Shown here in pieces: positions 1 to 7,481 of a stretch of DNA of 64,000 nt; within the stretch, counting starts at the first letter, position 1; the number at the start of each line of letters is the position of its first letter. A model generated the notes under the pieces. That model searched no databases and was not told the DNA's origin. It worked only from the letters and a program-made list of their open reading frames with translations. The stretch is from positions 62,001-126,000 of the forward strand of contig JAEUHH010000105.1 of NCBI GenBank assembly GCA_016795505.1, given 5' to 3'. The stretch comes from Verrucomicrobiales bacterium. GTDB taxonomy: Bacteria; Verrucomicrobiota; Verrucomicrobiia; Verrucomicrobiales; DEV007. The position numbers and the translations under genes are program-made.

Positions 1-2
1 TC

Positions 3-386
3 GCCGACCTCAGCCACCGCTACCGCCACCGTCTCGCCATCGACCCCGGCATCCATGCCGAGTGTCGGCTCTACAAGCGGCTCGCCTACGATCTCGTCTT
101 CCGCTCCCACCAACTCCAGCAACTCGACCGGAAAGCCGACTACATCCTGACGCGGCTGTTCCAGGTCCTCGCCGACCTCTACATTGTGCCCGACCGACCC
201 GGTTCCGACCATTTCCGCATCCTGCCCGACGATGTCGAAAGCCGCATCTTTACCGACGGTTTGACCCAGGCGGACCGCGCCCGGCTCGTCTGCGACGCCA
301 TCGCCCGCATGACCGACAGCGCCGCCGCCCAGACTTACCGCCGCCTGTTCGACGCCGATTTTGGCTCGATCACCGACCTCGTTTAG
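3..386 (+). CDS. dGTP triphosphohydrolase-like protein, C-terminal part (5' truncated by window)
   Basis: The reading frame is open from the window edge to TAG at 384-386, giving 127 residues without a start. The sequence fits the C-terminal helical region of dGTPase/HD-domain nucleotide triphosphohydrolases, which hydrolyse dGTP to deoxyguanosine and triphosphate. Visible marks are an internal R-L-F helix, then near the end a stretch reading RLVCDAIARMTD followed by YRRLF, close to the usual C-terminal signature of this family (DYIAGMTD...Y..LF). The catalytic HD motif would lie upstream, outside the window, so activity cannot be judged. The next gene starts 20 bases downstream on the same strand. 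Confidence 0.68.
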   Translation, partial: ADLSHRYRHRLAIDPGIHAECRLYKRLAYDLVFRSHQLQQLDRKADYILTRLFQVLADLYIVPDRPGSDHFRILPDDVESRIFTDGLTQADRARLVCDAIARMTDSAAAQTYRRLFDADFGSITDLV

Positions 387-405
387 TGCTACGCTACCCG
401 TGGCC

Positions 406-753
406 ATGAAGACCAAAGCGCTTGTGGGCATCGCCAGTCTGATCTGCCTCCTCTGCGGCATCGTCGTGGGGGCTTTTTTCCTCGGATTCCGTCTTCAGGA
501 GCGCCTCCTGATGAAATCCGATCGGAATCCCCTGAGGCTCGAGTTGCAAATTGCCACCCTCGAAGTCGAGAACCAAGCCCTCACCACCCAGATCGCCGAA
601 TTACAGAAGCAAGTCGAAGCCGGCGTCAAAGGCCAGACCGAGCGCGCCGCCCAAATTGCCACCCTGGAGGCCCAGGTCCGCGACGCCAAAGCCGAGATCG
701 AGTCGCTGCGCTCCAAAAACACCCAGGCTCAGCCACCCAAGGGCGAAAACTGA
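406..753 (+). CDS. small membrane-anchored coiled-coil protein, unknown function
   Basis: A 115-residue protein with one N-terminal hydrophobic segment (about residues 5-28), then a predicted coiled coil (about 45-105) rich in Leu, Ala, Glu and Gln with heptad-like spacing. It contains two near copies of an element reading QIATLE. A short Gln/Pro/Lys tail follows. ATG at 406 is chosen because the hydrophobic segment begins directly after it; an in-frame GTG lies two codons earlier. It follows the dGTPase-like gene by 20 bases, so the two may be co-transcribed. I do not recognise a family. The topology resembles small single-pass scaffold proteins, but that is only a shape comparison. Confidence 0.6.
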   Translation: MKTKALVGIASLICLLCGIVVGAFFLGFRLQERLLMKSDRNPLRLELQIATLEVENQALTTQIAELQKQVEAGVKGQTERAAQIATLEAQVRDAKAEIESLRSKNTQAQPPKGEN

Positions 754-772
754 ACCGTCAACGGCACCCGCC

Positions 773-1753
773 TCACAGATGGGCGGCAAATTCCTCGATC
801 GACCCGCATCGGATGGCAGCCCGGTGGAGTTCCCGAAGCTTTTCCTCGTCCGAGATCCCCAGCACCGCCTCGCGAAGCCCGTCCGCCAGCTCATCGAACC
901 GGATCGCTAAAGCCTCCAGCACATCCTCCTGACGCCCCCTCAACAAGCCTTCCTGACGGCCTTCCTTACGGCCCTCCTGCCGACCATCCTGATAGTAACG
1001 TTGCGCGAGCGTCATGGCATTCGTTCGAGTTTCCGGATCACGAATCTCCTTCAGCCTAGTTTCGAAAGACTCCCTGTCAAGATCAGCTCCCAGAATGAAG
1101 CGCAGAACCAACTGGAAAATTTCCCGCGGAACCTTCAGGATCAACTCCTCATCCCAAACCACCTCGTCGAGCAATCTTCCCAGCCGCTCGGCTTTCATCG
1201 CCCGCAAGACCAGGACACCCGCCGCCGTTCCCGGTATCGACTCGAACGTCATCCCGGCCAGTTGGAGGTCGTGATAGGTGAAATCCGGAACGAACGGCAT
1301 GATCTCCTCCCGTATCGATGGCGGAATCTCCAGCAGATCGGAAAGCCGCACCGGCAGATCCCACAACTCGGCATTCTGGGAGATCACCACAGGCAGGACC
1401 GGGGGAAGCCGATCGGTGCCGGAATGCCTCTCTCCATGCGCCTCCCAAATGCGGGTCATGTAGCGAAGCAAACGGAGCGGCAATCGCCTGTCCGGAGTGC
1501 TTTGATGCTCAAACAAGACATACAGATAGCTCTCCCGACCGGCCACTGGCGCCGAAAAGAGCAGATCCGTGTGAGACCGCCGATACTGCGAATCGACAAA
1601 CGAACCCGGCAATGGGCTCAACCGCGACCAGTCGATCGCCTCCACCAGAGCCGCCGGCAGCCTTGCCTGAAGAAGCGCCGCCGTATTCGCCGACACCCTG
1701 AACGTGGCCGTGAAAAGCTTGTCATTTGGCTGATGAATATCCTCGTCAGGCAT
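773..1753 (-). CDS. Rpn family recombination-promoting nuclease / YhgA-like putative transposase
   Basis: A 326-residue protein of the Rpn (PF04754, 'transposase_31') type, PD-(D/E)XK-fold DNA nucleases linked in E. coli to RecA-independent recombination. The N-terminal half carries the expected order: D63 in an H-T-D-L-L-F strand and E82-x-Q84 in F-E-H-Q-S, followed by an arginine-rich L-R-L-L-R-Y-M helix. The C-terminal third contains Q-E-G-R-K-E-G repeats that often vary in length in this family, then a helical tail. ATG at 1753 gives an N-terminus typical of the family. It is convergent with the coiled-coil gene, and a repeat array lies between it and hldD. Rpn genes are often horizontally mobile. 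Confidence 0.85.
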   Translation of the reverse strand: MPDEDIHQPNDKLFTATFRVSANTAALLQARLPAALVEAIDWSRLSPLPGSFVDSQYRRSHTDLLFSAPVAGRESYLYVLFEHQSTPDRRLPLRLLRYMTRIWEAHGERHSGTDRLPPVLPVVISQNAELWDLPVRLSDLLEIPPSIREEIMPFVPDFTYHDLQLAGMTFESIPGTAAGVLVLRAMKAERLGRLLDEVVWDEELILKVPREIFQLVLRFILGADLDRESFETRLKEIRDPETRTNAMTLAQRYYQDGRQEGRKEGRQEGLLRGRQEDVLEALAIRFDELADGLREAVLGISDEEKLRELHRAAIRCGSIEEFAAHL

Positions 1754-1876
1754 TGCTCCGCATCATCGTGAAATGCCGCCCGAAGTCAATCCTGCGGACA
1801 TCGCCACTTGGGCAATGAGCAAGAGGCATGCAGGTCAATCAGCGGCCCTCGCGCACCCCCCAGCCTGTCGGGCCTT

Positions 1877-1924
1877 TCCGATCAAACAGGGTCTCATCTC
1901 CGATCAAACAGGGTCTCATCGGAA
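1877..1924. repeat. modular 22-bp intergenic repeat, locus A (two perfect tandem units)
   Basis: Two identical 22-bp units lie at 1877-1898 and 1899-1920, followed by GGAA at 1921-1924. Each unit starts TCCGATC, has ACAGGGT in the middle and ends CTCATC. The outer edges TTCCGAT and ATCGGAA are inverted copies of each other. The array ends 6 bp from the hldD stop codon and sits upstream of the rpn start. Related arrays occur at 7433, 18887, 31841, 35256 and 60954. Confidence 0.85.
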
Positions 1925-1930
1925 CCCCCG

Positions 1931-2920
1931 TCACGCGCCCAAGCCCCGACCCGTCGCGAGATAGCCGCGCACGTAGTCGGCCACGGCATCGCGCAGGGAC
2001 ATCACAGGTCGGTCGTAGCCGGTGCCGCGCAGCTTCGCGATGTCGGCACAGGTGTGATACTGATATTTCTCCCGCAATCCCTCCGGCATCTCGATGAAAT
2101 CAATGGCCGTCTCACGATCCATCGCGGCGAAAATGGCCTCGGCGAGATCCACCCAGGTATGAGCGACCCCGGAGCCCAGATTGAACAAGCCGCCTGCCGT
2201 GGGATGCTCGGCCAGGTGGATGGTCATGGCGACGGCATCCTTCACGTAGAGAAAGTCGCGCTGCTGCCGACCATGGTCGTAATCGGGCCGATAGCTTTTG
2301 AAAAGCCCCACCCGCCCCGTGTCGCGGATCTGGGCAAAGGCCTTGTGCACCACGCTGCGCATGTCTCCCTTGTGGCCTTCGTTCGGACCAAAAACGTTGA
2401 AATACTTGAGCCCGACGATGGCGTCGAGAATGCCCCGGCGCCGGGCGTAGAGGTCGAACAGGTGCTTGGAATACCCATACATGTTGAGCGGTCGCAACCG
2501 GTCCAGGTCCGGATCGCGGTCGTCCATGCCCTGGCTGCCGTCGCCGTAGGTGGCCGCGGAGGAGGCATACACAAACCGGGTGCCGCGCTCCAGCGCCCAA
2601 TGGGCGAGGCGCTTGGTGTACTCGTAGTTGTTCCGCATCAGGTAGTCGGCATCGAGTTCGGTCGTGGCCGAACAGGCGCCGAGATGATAGATGTGGGTGA
2701 ATCCGCCGAGATCATCGCCACGGTCGATTCGCACGCTCAGGTCGTCCGCATCGATGTAGTCGGAAAAGCGCAGCGGCACGAGATTCTTCCATTTCTCATC
2801 CCGACTCAGCCGGTCACAGACGACGATGTCTTCGATGCCACGCTCATTCAGCGCCCAAACGATGGCGCTGCCGATGAATCCGGCGCCGCCGGTGACAAGG
2901 ATGCGGGGAGAGTCGCTCAT
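1931..2920 (-). CDS. hldD: ADP-L-glycero-D-manno-heptose 6-epimerase
   Basis: A 329-residue extended short-chain dehydrogenase. It epimerises ADP-D-glycero-D-manno-heptose to the L-glycero form, the last step in making the activated heptose of the LPS inner core, in the cytoplasm. The Rossmann signature GGAGFIGS is at residues 11-18, Ser120/Ser121 fit the catalytic serine region, and Y148-x-x-x-K152 is the catalytic pair. The family-typical W-K-N-L segment follows the first domain at about 44-47. Length matches the family. No other heptose genes are nearby. Its presence suggests an LPS with a heptose core, in keeping with a Gram-negative envelope. Confidence 0.93.
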   Translation of the reverse strand: MSDSPRILVTGGAGFIGSAIVWALNERGIEDIVVCDRLSRDEKWKNLVPLRFSDYIDADDLSVRIDRGDDLGGFTHIYHLGACSATTELDADYLMRNNYEYTKRLAHWALERGTRFVYASSAATYGDGSQGMDDRDPDLDRLRPLNMYGYSKHLFDLYARRRGILDAIVGLKYFNVFGPNEGHKGDMRSVVHKAFAQIRDTGRVGLFKSYRPDYDHGRQQRDFLYVKDAVAMTIHLAEHPTAGGLFNLGSGVAHTWVDLAEAIFAAMDRETAIDFIEMPEGLREKYQYHTCADIAKLRGTGYDRPVMSLRDAVADYVRGYLATGRGLGA

Positions 2921-3001
2921 GGGCTGTCGATGCAGATAATCAGAGAAGAAGGACGCACCGCGATAAAGCCGGAGCGGGCCGTTTTCCAGCCGAAAAATCG
3001 C

Positions 3002-3700
3002 CTAACCCGGCCCGCCCGGCTCGGCGGGGCGCATCGCTGTGAGCACCCACGAGCCAAGCCACGAGATCACGGTGAAAATCCCGTCCACATAGGCCGCGCT
3101 CGCCGCCCGCATCACCCGCTCCACCCCGAGCCGCTCGTCGATGGGCCTCAGGATGCGGATGCGATCCATGATCTGCAGAGATCGCTGGGTGGCGTCCATC
3201 TCGACCGTCAGGGTGAGCAGGTTGCAGGCGGCGACCAGCGACCACCCCAGCGACAGGATGAGGATGCCGATGCGTCCCAGTCCGGGCACTATGAGCATCA
3301 ACAGGCCCAGCGAGGCCAGCGGCAGGCTCAGATACATGGTGGCGCGGATGGCCGACTGGCGCCAATGGAGCGGCTGGTGCTCCTCCCGATGCTGCAGGAC
3401 ATGCCCAGCCTCATGAGCCGCAATGCCGAGGGCCGTATAGGTCGAGCCGGAGTAGTGCTGCGGCGCCAGCGAGAGCACTTTGCGCTCCGGGTCGTAGTAA
3501 TCGGCGAAAAGTCCCCGGCCCCGTACCACCTCGACCACACCGATGCCGCGGGCCTCGAGGATGGCGCGCGCCAAATCCGCCCCGGTGAGACCGTTGGAGA
3601 CGACATTCTTCTGCTCCTCCTCGTAGGCACGGGTGTATTTCCCCCTCGCCCACATGGTGAGCAGCAGGGTGAGGAGGAAAAAGATCAGAAAGATCTGCAT
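3002..3700 (-). CDS. zinc metallopeptidase, YugP family (membrane)
   Basis: A 232-residue membrane protein with a hydrophobic N-terminus (about 1-16), a soluble stretch, the zinc-binding motif HEAGH at 96-100, and then three hydrophobic segments (about 120-140, 143-162, 205-222). This order matches the YugP/DUF2268-like neutral zinc metallopeptidase family found across bacteria. The conserved stretch before the active site (DYYDP, then S-G-S-T-Y) is also present. The substrate is unknown; the family is thought to act on membrane proteins. It sits 81 bases from hldD and 71 bases from phoU, all on the minus strand, so read-through from the phosphate operon is possible but not shown. Confidence 0.82.
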   Translation of the reverse strand: MQIFLIFFLLTLLLTMWARGKYTRAYEEEQKNVVSNGLTGADLARAILEARGIGVVEVVRGRGLFADYYDPERKVLSLAPQHYSGSTYTALGIAAHEAGHVLQHREEHQPLHWRQSAIRATMYLSLPLASLGLLMLIVPGLGRIGILILSLGWSLVAACNLLTLTVEMDATQRSLQIMDRIRILRPIDERLGVERVMRAASAAYVDGIFTVISWLGSWVLTAMRPAEPGGPG

Positions 3701-3771
3701 GCGACCGCCAAGGAACCGGCTTTCGCGGGAAAACGCAACCGGCCCATTTCAGGGAACCGACCGCGCTCTCA

Positions 3772-4482
3772 TCAGATCAACGAGGCGGCTTCCTCGCGGG
3801 ACAAATGCCGGATGTCGGTCGCCTTCTTCGCGAAAATGGCATCCTCCGCGATGTTCACCGAGTGATCACCGACCCGCTCCAGGCAGCGAACGATGAAAAT
3901 AAGGTGCAGGTAGCTCTTCAGGTTCGTCGTATCCCGCTCAATGGACTTTCGCAGCTCTTTGATGGCCTTGTCGTGGGCATCGTCGAGCGCCTCGTCCTTT
4001 TCCAACAAGCCGATGCCGATGGCCACGTCGCCTTCGGAAAAGGCCCGGATGCTTTCCTGAAACATCGTCGCCGCCATGTCATAGATCGGCTCGATGATTA
4101 AGGCCTCCGGCACTTCAGGATACTTGAGGATCTTCCTCGACCGACGCGCGATGCTCTCTGCCATGTCCGAGACACGCTCCAGATCGCCCGCGACCTTCAT
4201 GCTGGAAATGACCTCGCGCAGATCGCCCGCCACGGGATTATAACGCATCAAGATCTCCATCCCTTCGCGATCAATGGTGCGCTCGAGAGTGTTCACCTCC
4301 TCGTCGGCGGCGATCGCCTCGTTGCAGAGATCGAGATTCCGGGCCGTGAGTCCCTGGATGGCGTGGGCCAGGTTTTCGGCCGCCAGACTCGCCATCGTGA
4401 TGACGTGCCTGCGGAGTCCTTTCAGCGCCGTGTCGAAAGTGGCCAAAGTATGAGAAGTTGAGGCTGGGATGGGGTCTGTCAT
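3772..4482 (-). CDS. phoU: phosphate signalling/transport regulator PhoU
   Basis: A 236-residue all-helical protein made of two PhoU three-helix repeats. The repeats carry the expected metal-binding clusters: around residues 91-107, a G-D-L-R-x-V stretch and a D-L-E-R-V-S-D segment; and near residue 200, an L-E-R-V-G-D-H segment ending H-S-V-N-I-A-E-D. PhoU links the PstSCAB transporter to the PhoR kinase and represses the Pho regulon when phosphate is plentiful. Family alignment favours ATG at 4482; an in-frame ATG at 4515 would add 11 residues. It is the last gene of the leftward pst group, separated from it by the plcP-agt pair. No phoB or phoR lies in this window. Confidence 0.93.
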   Translation of the reverse strand: MTDPIPASTSHTLATFDTALKGLRRHVITMASLAAENLAHAIQGLTARNLDLCNEAIAADEEVNTLERTIDREGMEILMRYNPVAGDLREVISSMKVAGDLERVSDMAESIARRSRKILKYPEVPEALIIEPIYDMAATMFQESIRAFSEGDVAIGIGLLEKDEALDDAHDKAIKELRKSIERDTTNLKSYLHLIFIVRCLERVGDHSVNIAEDAIFAKKATDIRHLSREEAASLI

Positions 4483-4520
4483 GGCGCTGGGAAACACTAC
4501 GGTCTCCCGGCCCATAGCTC

Positions 4521-4545
4521 AAAAAGATAATGCCCCCGCGGGAGC
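4521..4545 (-). terminator. candidate weak intrinsic terminator between plcP-like gene and phoU
   Basis: Read on the minus strand, a GC-rich hairpin with arms GCTCCC and GGGGGC (4545-4532, one T:G wobble) and only two loop bases is followed by ATTATCTTTTT. Such a tight loop would be strained, so this may give only partial termination before phoU. Confidence 0.35.
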
Positions 4546-4551
4546 GAAAAA

Positions 4552-5373
4552 TCAGGCTGCCACCGGCACCGGGCGTGCCGGAAGTGCCTCGCTGTCATCC
4601 GGCTCGGCCAGATGCTGGTCCGCGATCAGGCTCATGGCCTCGTAATCGACGATCTGAAAGACACCCGGCTCCGGCTCGACGATCGCCGTGAGAGACTCGA
4701 CCCAGTCGCCGCTGTTCAGATAGTGGACGTCGCCGATCATCTTGTCCGCTGGCGTGTGGATGTGCCCACAGATGATCCCGACACAGCCGCGTCCCTTGGC
4801 GAAATGATGCAACTGGTCCTCGTAGCGATCCACGAAGCTGACCGCCGACTTCACCCGCGCCTTCACTGTCTTGCTGAGGGAAAAATACTCCTGCCCCCGC
4901 CACGACCGCCACCGGTTGTATAGCCGGTTGATCCGGAGCAAAAACGCATAGCCATAGGCGCCGAGCTGAGCAATGAAGCGGCAACTGGTCGTCACGGAAT
5001 CGAAGCCATCGCCATGCACCACCAGGTAGTCACCCTGTGGTGTCTCGTGGATGTATTCCTGCTCGATACGGAGATTGCCGAAGTTAATGGGCAAAAAGCG
5101 CTCCAGGATGTCGTCGTGATTGCCCCGCAGATAGATGACCTCGGTGTCGTCCTTCTCCATCTTCTTCAGCACCACGCGGATGAACTTCGTGTGAGCATCC
5201 GTCCACCGTCCCCCGCTCCGCAGCGCCCAGCCGTCGACGATGTCGCCGTTCAGGATCAGCTTGCGACAGCGGGTGGTCTTGAGAAAGGCGATCAGTTGCT
5301 CGGCTTTCGAGTCCCGCGTGCCCAGGTGCACGTCCGAGATGATGATGCTGTGATATTCGGTTTTCTCTTTCAT
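4552..5373 (-). CDS. metallophosphoesterase, PlcP-like (candidate phospholipase C of lipid remodelling; often annotated UDP-2,3-diacylglucosamine diphosphatase)
   Basis: A 273-residue calcineurin-like phosphoesterase. All metal-binding motifs are in order: D14-x-H16 in SDVHLG, GD at 43-44 in NGDIVDGW, GNHD at 84-87, HGD at 120-122 and GHIH at 203-206. The general family includes LpxH/LpxI-type enzymes, but NGDIVDGW, the C-terminal NSGDWVES element and length near 270 match PlcP, which removes phospholipid headgroups to give diacylglycerol under phosphate limitation. Its partner glycosyltransferase lies directly upstream and overlaps it (ATGA, 5370-5373), and both sit between pstB and phoU. 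ATG at 5379 is an alternative start. PlcP function is inferred from family resemblance and context. Confidence 0.78.
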   Translation of the reverse strand: MKEKTEYHSIIISDVHLGTRDSKAEQLIAFLKTTRCRKLILNGDIVDGWALRSGGRWTDAHTKFIRVVLKKMEKDDTEVIYLRGNHDDILERFLPINFGNLRIEQEYIHETPQGDYLVVHGDGFDSVTTSCRFIAQLGAYGYAFLLRINRLYNRWRSWRGQEYFSLSKTVKARVKSAVSFVDRYEDQLHHFAKGRGCVGIICGHIHTPADKMIGDVHYLNSGDWVESLTAIVEPEPGVFQIVDYEAMSLIADQHLAEPDDSEALPARPVPVAA

Positions 5374-6533
5374 GCGCATTGGGCGGTCGGAAATTCGGTC
5401 GGCGCCTCGTCGACATCATCTTCCCGACCGATCTGGCTCAGGTCGAACAGGCACTTTTCGAAACGTTTCACCACCTTCTTCCACCGCACTTTTCGGGCGC
5501 TCGCACGGGCCTCCGAACGGATCTCCCCGGCATCGGGATGGCGCACGGCCTCGAGGGCGGTTTTGACGAAAGCTTTCTCATCACCAAAGGGAACCACAAA
5601 GCCGTTGCCCCGGTTCTCGATATGTTGTCGGGCTGCCGCGTAATCGAAGGCGACCACCATCAAGCCACTCGCCATGGCCTCCAGCGTCACATTGCCAAAC
5701 GTTTCGGTCAGGCTCGGGAAAACAAACAGATCCGCCGATGCATAGTGGCACGCGAGATCCTCGCCGAACCGCACCCCGGCAAAGTGAAACTCGGGATGCC
5801 TCGCCTTCATTTCCTCCAGTTTCGGGCCATCTCCGACAAAAACGCCCCGAAAATCGGGAAAACGACGCTGCAACTCGCAAAACGTCTCCAGAACAAGCGG
5901 CAGATTCTTCTCCGCAGCCATCCGGCCCACATAGAGCCCCACCGGCGCCCCATCGCTGGCTCCCCAGGCGCGACGCAACGCTGGATCGCGCCGCTTCGGC
6001 GAGAACTGCTTGGTGTCCACCCCCTTGGGCAACAGCTCGAGATTCTCAAAGCCCTGCCGGTCCAACTCGGCGATGACATCTCGGGACGGAACGAAGGTCC
6101 GGTTCGAGCGATTGTGAATCCGCCTCAGATAGGTCATGGCCGCCCGCTCCAGAATCGGCATCTGATAGTGCGCCATGTATTGCTGGAAGTTGGTGTGAAA
6201 GCCCGATGCCACCGGGATCTTCAATGCCAGTGCGGCCGTGATCGCCGACGCTCCCAGCGGCGTCTCCGTGGCGACATAGATGACATCCGGACGCCGGCGA
6301 TACCACCGGGCCTGCAATCTGAGGCGCATCGGCAGCCCCACACGCACCTGTGGATAGCCGGGCAGCGACACCGAGGGCACCTTCAGCCCTTCCTCCTCGC
6401 AATCGAGCACCGCCGGTCGAATCACATCGACCTCATGCCCGCGCTCACGCAGCCCGTGAACCAGACGCTGCAGGGTCGTGGCTACGCCATTGGGCTGTGG
6501 CGCATAGGTGTCCGTAACAAAGGTGATTCTCAT
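5370..6533 (-). CDS. GT4-family glycosyltransferase, Agt-like (candidate diacylglycerol glycosyltransferase)
   Basis: A 387-residue GT-B fold glycosyltransferase of family GT4. The N-terminus (TDTYAPQPNGVATTL) carries the acceptor-side loop typical of GDP-mannose- or UDP-sugar-dependent lipid glycosyltransferases and of SqdX. The donor domain shows Y-V-G-R-M-A-x-E-K-N at about 201-210 and the E-x7-E motif E277/E285 in a TETFGNVTLEAMASG stretch. In bacteria that swap phospholipids for glycolipids, an Agt of this type adds sugar to diacylglycerol released by PlcP. Here the two genes overlap by 4 bases, and the pair lies 97 bases after pstB on the same strand. The sugar donor cannot be told from sequence. 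Confidence 0.8.
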   Translation of the reverse strand: MRITFVTDTYAPQPNGVATTLQRLVHGLRERGHEVDVIRPAVLDCEEEGLKVPSVSLPGYPQVRVGLPMRLRLQARWYRRRPDVIYVATETPLGASAITAALALKIPVASGFHTNFQQYMAHYQMPILERAAMTYLRRIHNRSNRTFVPSRDVIAELDRQGFENLELLPKGVDTKQFSPKRRDPALRRAWGASDGAPVGLYVGRMAAEKNLPLVLETFCELQRRFPDFRGVFVGDGPKLEEMKARHPEFHFAGVRFGEDLACHYASADLFVFPSLTETFGNVTLEAMASGLMVVAFDYAAARQHIENRGNGFVVPFGDEKAFVKTALEAVRHPDAGEIRSEARASARKVRWKKVVKRFEKCLFDLSQIGREDDVDEAPTEFPTAQCA

Positions 6534-6561
6534 GATTCAGCTTTCCGCCGAATCGGTAAAG

Positions 6562-6576
6562 GAAAGTTAAACTTTC
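6562..6576. promoter_or_regulatory. 15-bp AT-rich palindrome upstream of the agt-plcP pair
   Basis: GAAAGTT and AACTTTC form a perfect 7-bp dyad around a single central base, in the 97-bp gap between pstB and the glycosyltransferase start at 6533. It could be an operator or simply part of a leader. It does not match the TGTGAC-N6-GTCACA dyad seen elsewhere in the cluster. Confidence 0.25.
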
Positions 6577-6630
6577 TCAATGCGGGCTTTGTATCAATTT
6601 CGTAACCCGGAAACCGATACCACACATGGC

Positions 6631-7419
6631 TCAGCCGAATTTGCCGCTGATGTAGTCCTCCGTCTCCCGCTTCGACGGATTGCTGAAGAGCTTGGTGGAG
6701 AAATCGTACTCGATCAACTTGCCAAGGTAAAAGAACGCCGTCCGATCCGCCACCCGCGTCGCCTGTTGCAGATTGTGGGTGACGATGACGATGGTGAACT
6801 CCTTTTTCAGTTCCAACATCAGATCCTCGATCTTCAGCGTGGCAACGGGATCGAGAGCGGCGCAGGGCTCGTCCATCAGGAGGATCTGGGGCCGGTTGGC
6901 GATCGCCCGGGCGATGCAAAGCCGCTGCTGCTGGCCTCCGGAAAGGCCGTAGGCACTCTCATGGAGTTTGTCCTTCACCTCATCCCACAGGGCGGCGCCG
7001 CGCAGACCGCGTTCCACCACTTCATCGAGTTCCGATTTCTTGTTCCGCCCCGCCACGCGCAGGCTGAACGCCACATTCTCATAAATCGACTTCGGAAAGG
7101 GATTGTATTTCTGGAACACCATCCCGACCCGCTTGCGCAGGGAGATCACCTCGACCCGGCGATCGTAGAGACTCTGCGAATCGATGAGGATATCGCCCTC
7201 ATGTCGGATGCCGTCGACCAGATCGTTCATCCGGTTCAGGTTTCTGAGCAACGTCGTCTTGCCACACCCGGACGGTCCGATGAATGCGGAGATCTCCCGC
7301 TCCGGAATATCCATGTCGATGTCAAACAGCACCTGCTTCTCTCCATACCAAAAGCTGAAGTGCTCCACCTCGATGAAGGCGGGATTCAGCTCGTCGGCGG
7401 CTGGAGAGGCAGGTGTCAT
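6631..7419 (-). CDS. pstB: phosphate ABC transporter ATP-binding protein PstB (copy 1)
   Basis: A 262-residue ABC ATPase. Walker [10 protein letters not shown] lies at about 45-53, the PstB-specific stretch [12 protein letters not shown] follows, then the signature LSGGQQQRL, Walker B LLMDEP and the switch histidine in THNLQQA. It powers phosphate uptake through PstC/PstA. ATG at 7419 is chosen; an upstream in-frame TTG at 7443 falls inside a repeat array and gives an extension unlike the family. Transcribed with pstA, 56 bases upstream, with the repeat array between them. A second PstB is encoded at 13185, on the other strand. Confidence 0.93.
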   Translation of the reverse strand: MTPASPAADELNPAFIEVEHFSFWYGEKQVLFDIDMDIPEREISAFIGPSGCGKTTLLRNLNRMNDLVDGIRHEGDILIDSQSLYDRRVEVISLRKRVGMVFQKYNPFPKSIYENVAFSLRVAGRNKKSELDEVVERGLRGAALWDEVKDKLHESAYGLSGGQQQRLCIARAIANRPQILLMDEPCAALDPVATLKIEDLMLELKKEFTIVIVTHNLQQATRVADRTAFFYLGKLIEYDFSTKLFSNPSKRETEDYISGKFG

Positions 7420-7432
7420 GGAGAATCGGCCG

Positions 7433-7481
7433 TTTCGATGCAACAGGGTATGATCGGAGATACAACCCTGTTTGATCAGAA
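7433..7481. repeat. modular intergenic repeat, locus B (inside the pst operon; two opposed units)
   Basis: Two units face each other: a left unit with TTTCGATG and AACAGGGT, the junction GATCGGAGAT, then ACCCTGTTTGATCAGAA. The AACAGGGT and ACCCTGTT cores could pair in RNA around a loop of about 14 bases. The array lies between pstA and pstB in one transcription unit and overlaps the pstA stop codon (7476-7478), which comes from the repeat's own TGATC. Confidence 0.8.

Noticed and set aside
1808-3865. Very long plus-strand open frame (685 codons) opposite hldD and the metallopeptidase
   Set aside because: It is the antisense of two genes with clear family motifs; high G+C makes long antisense frames common, and its product is low in hydrophobic core patterns.
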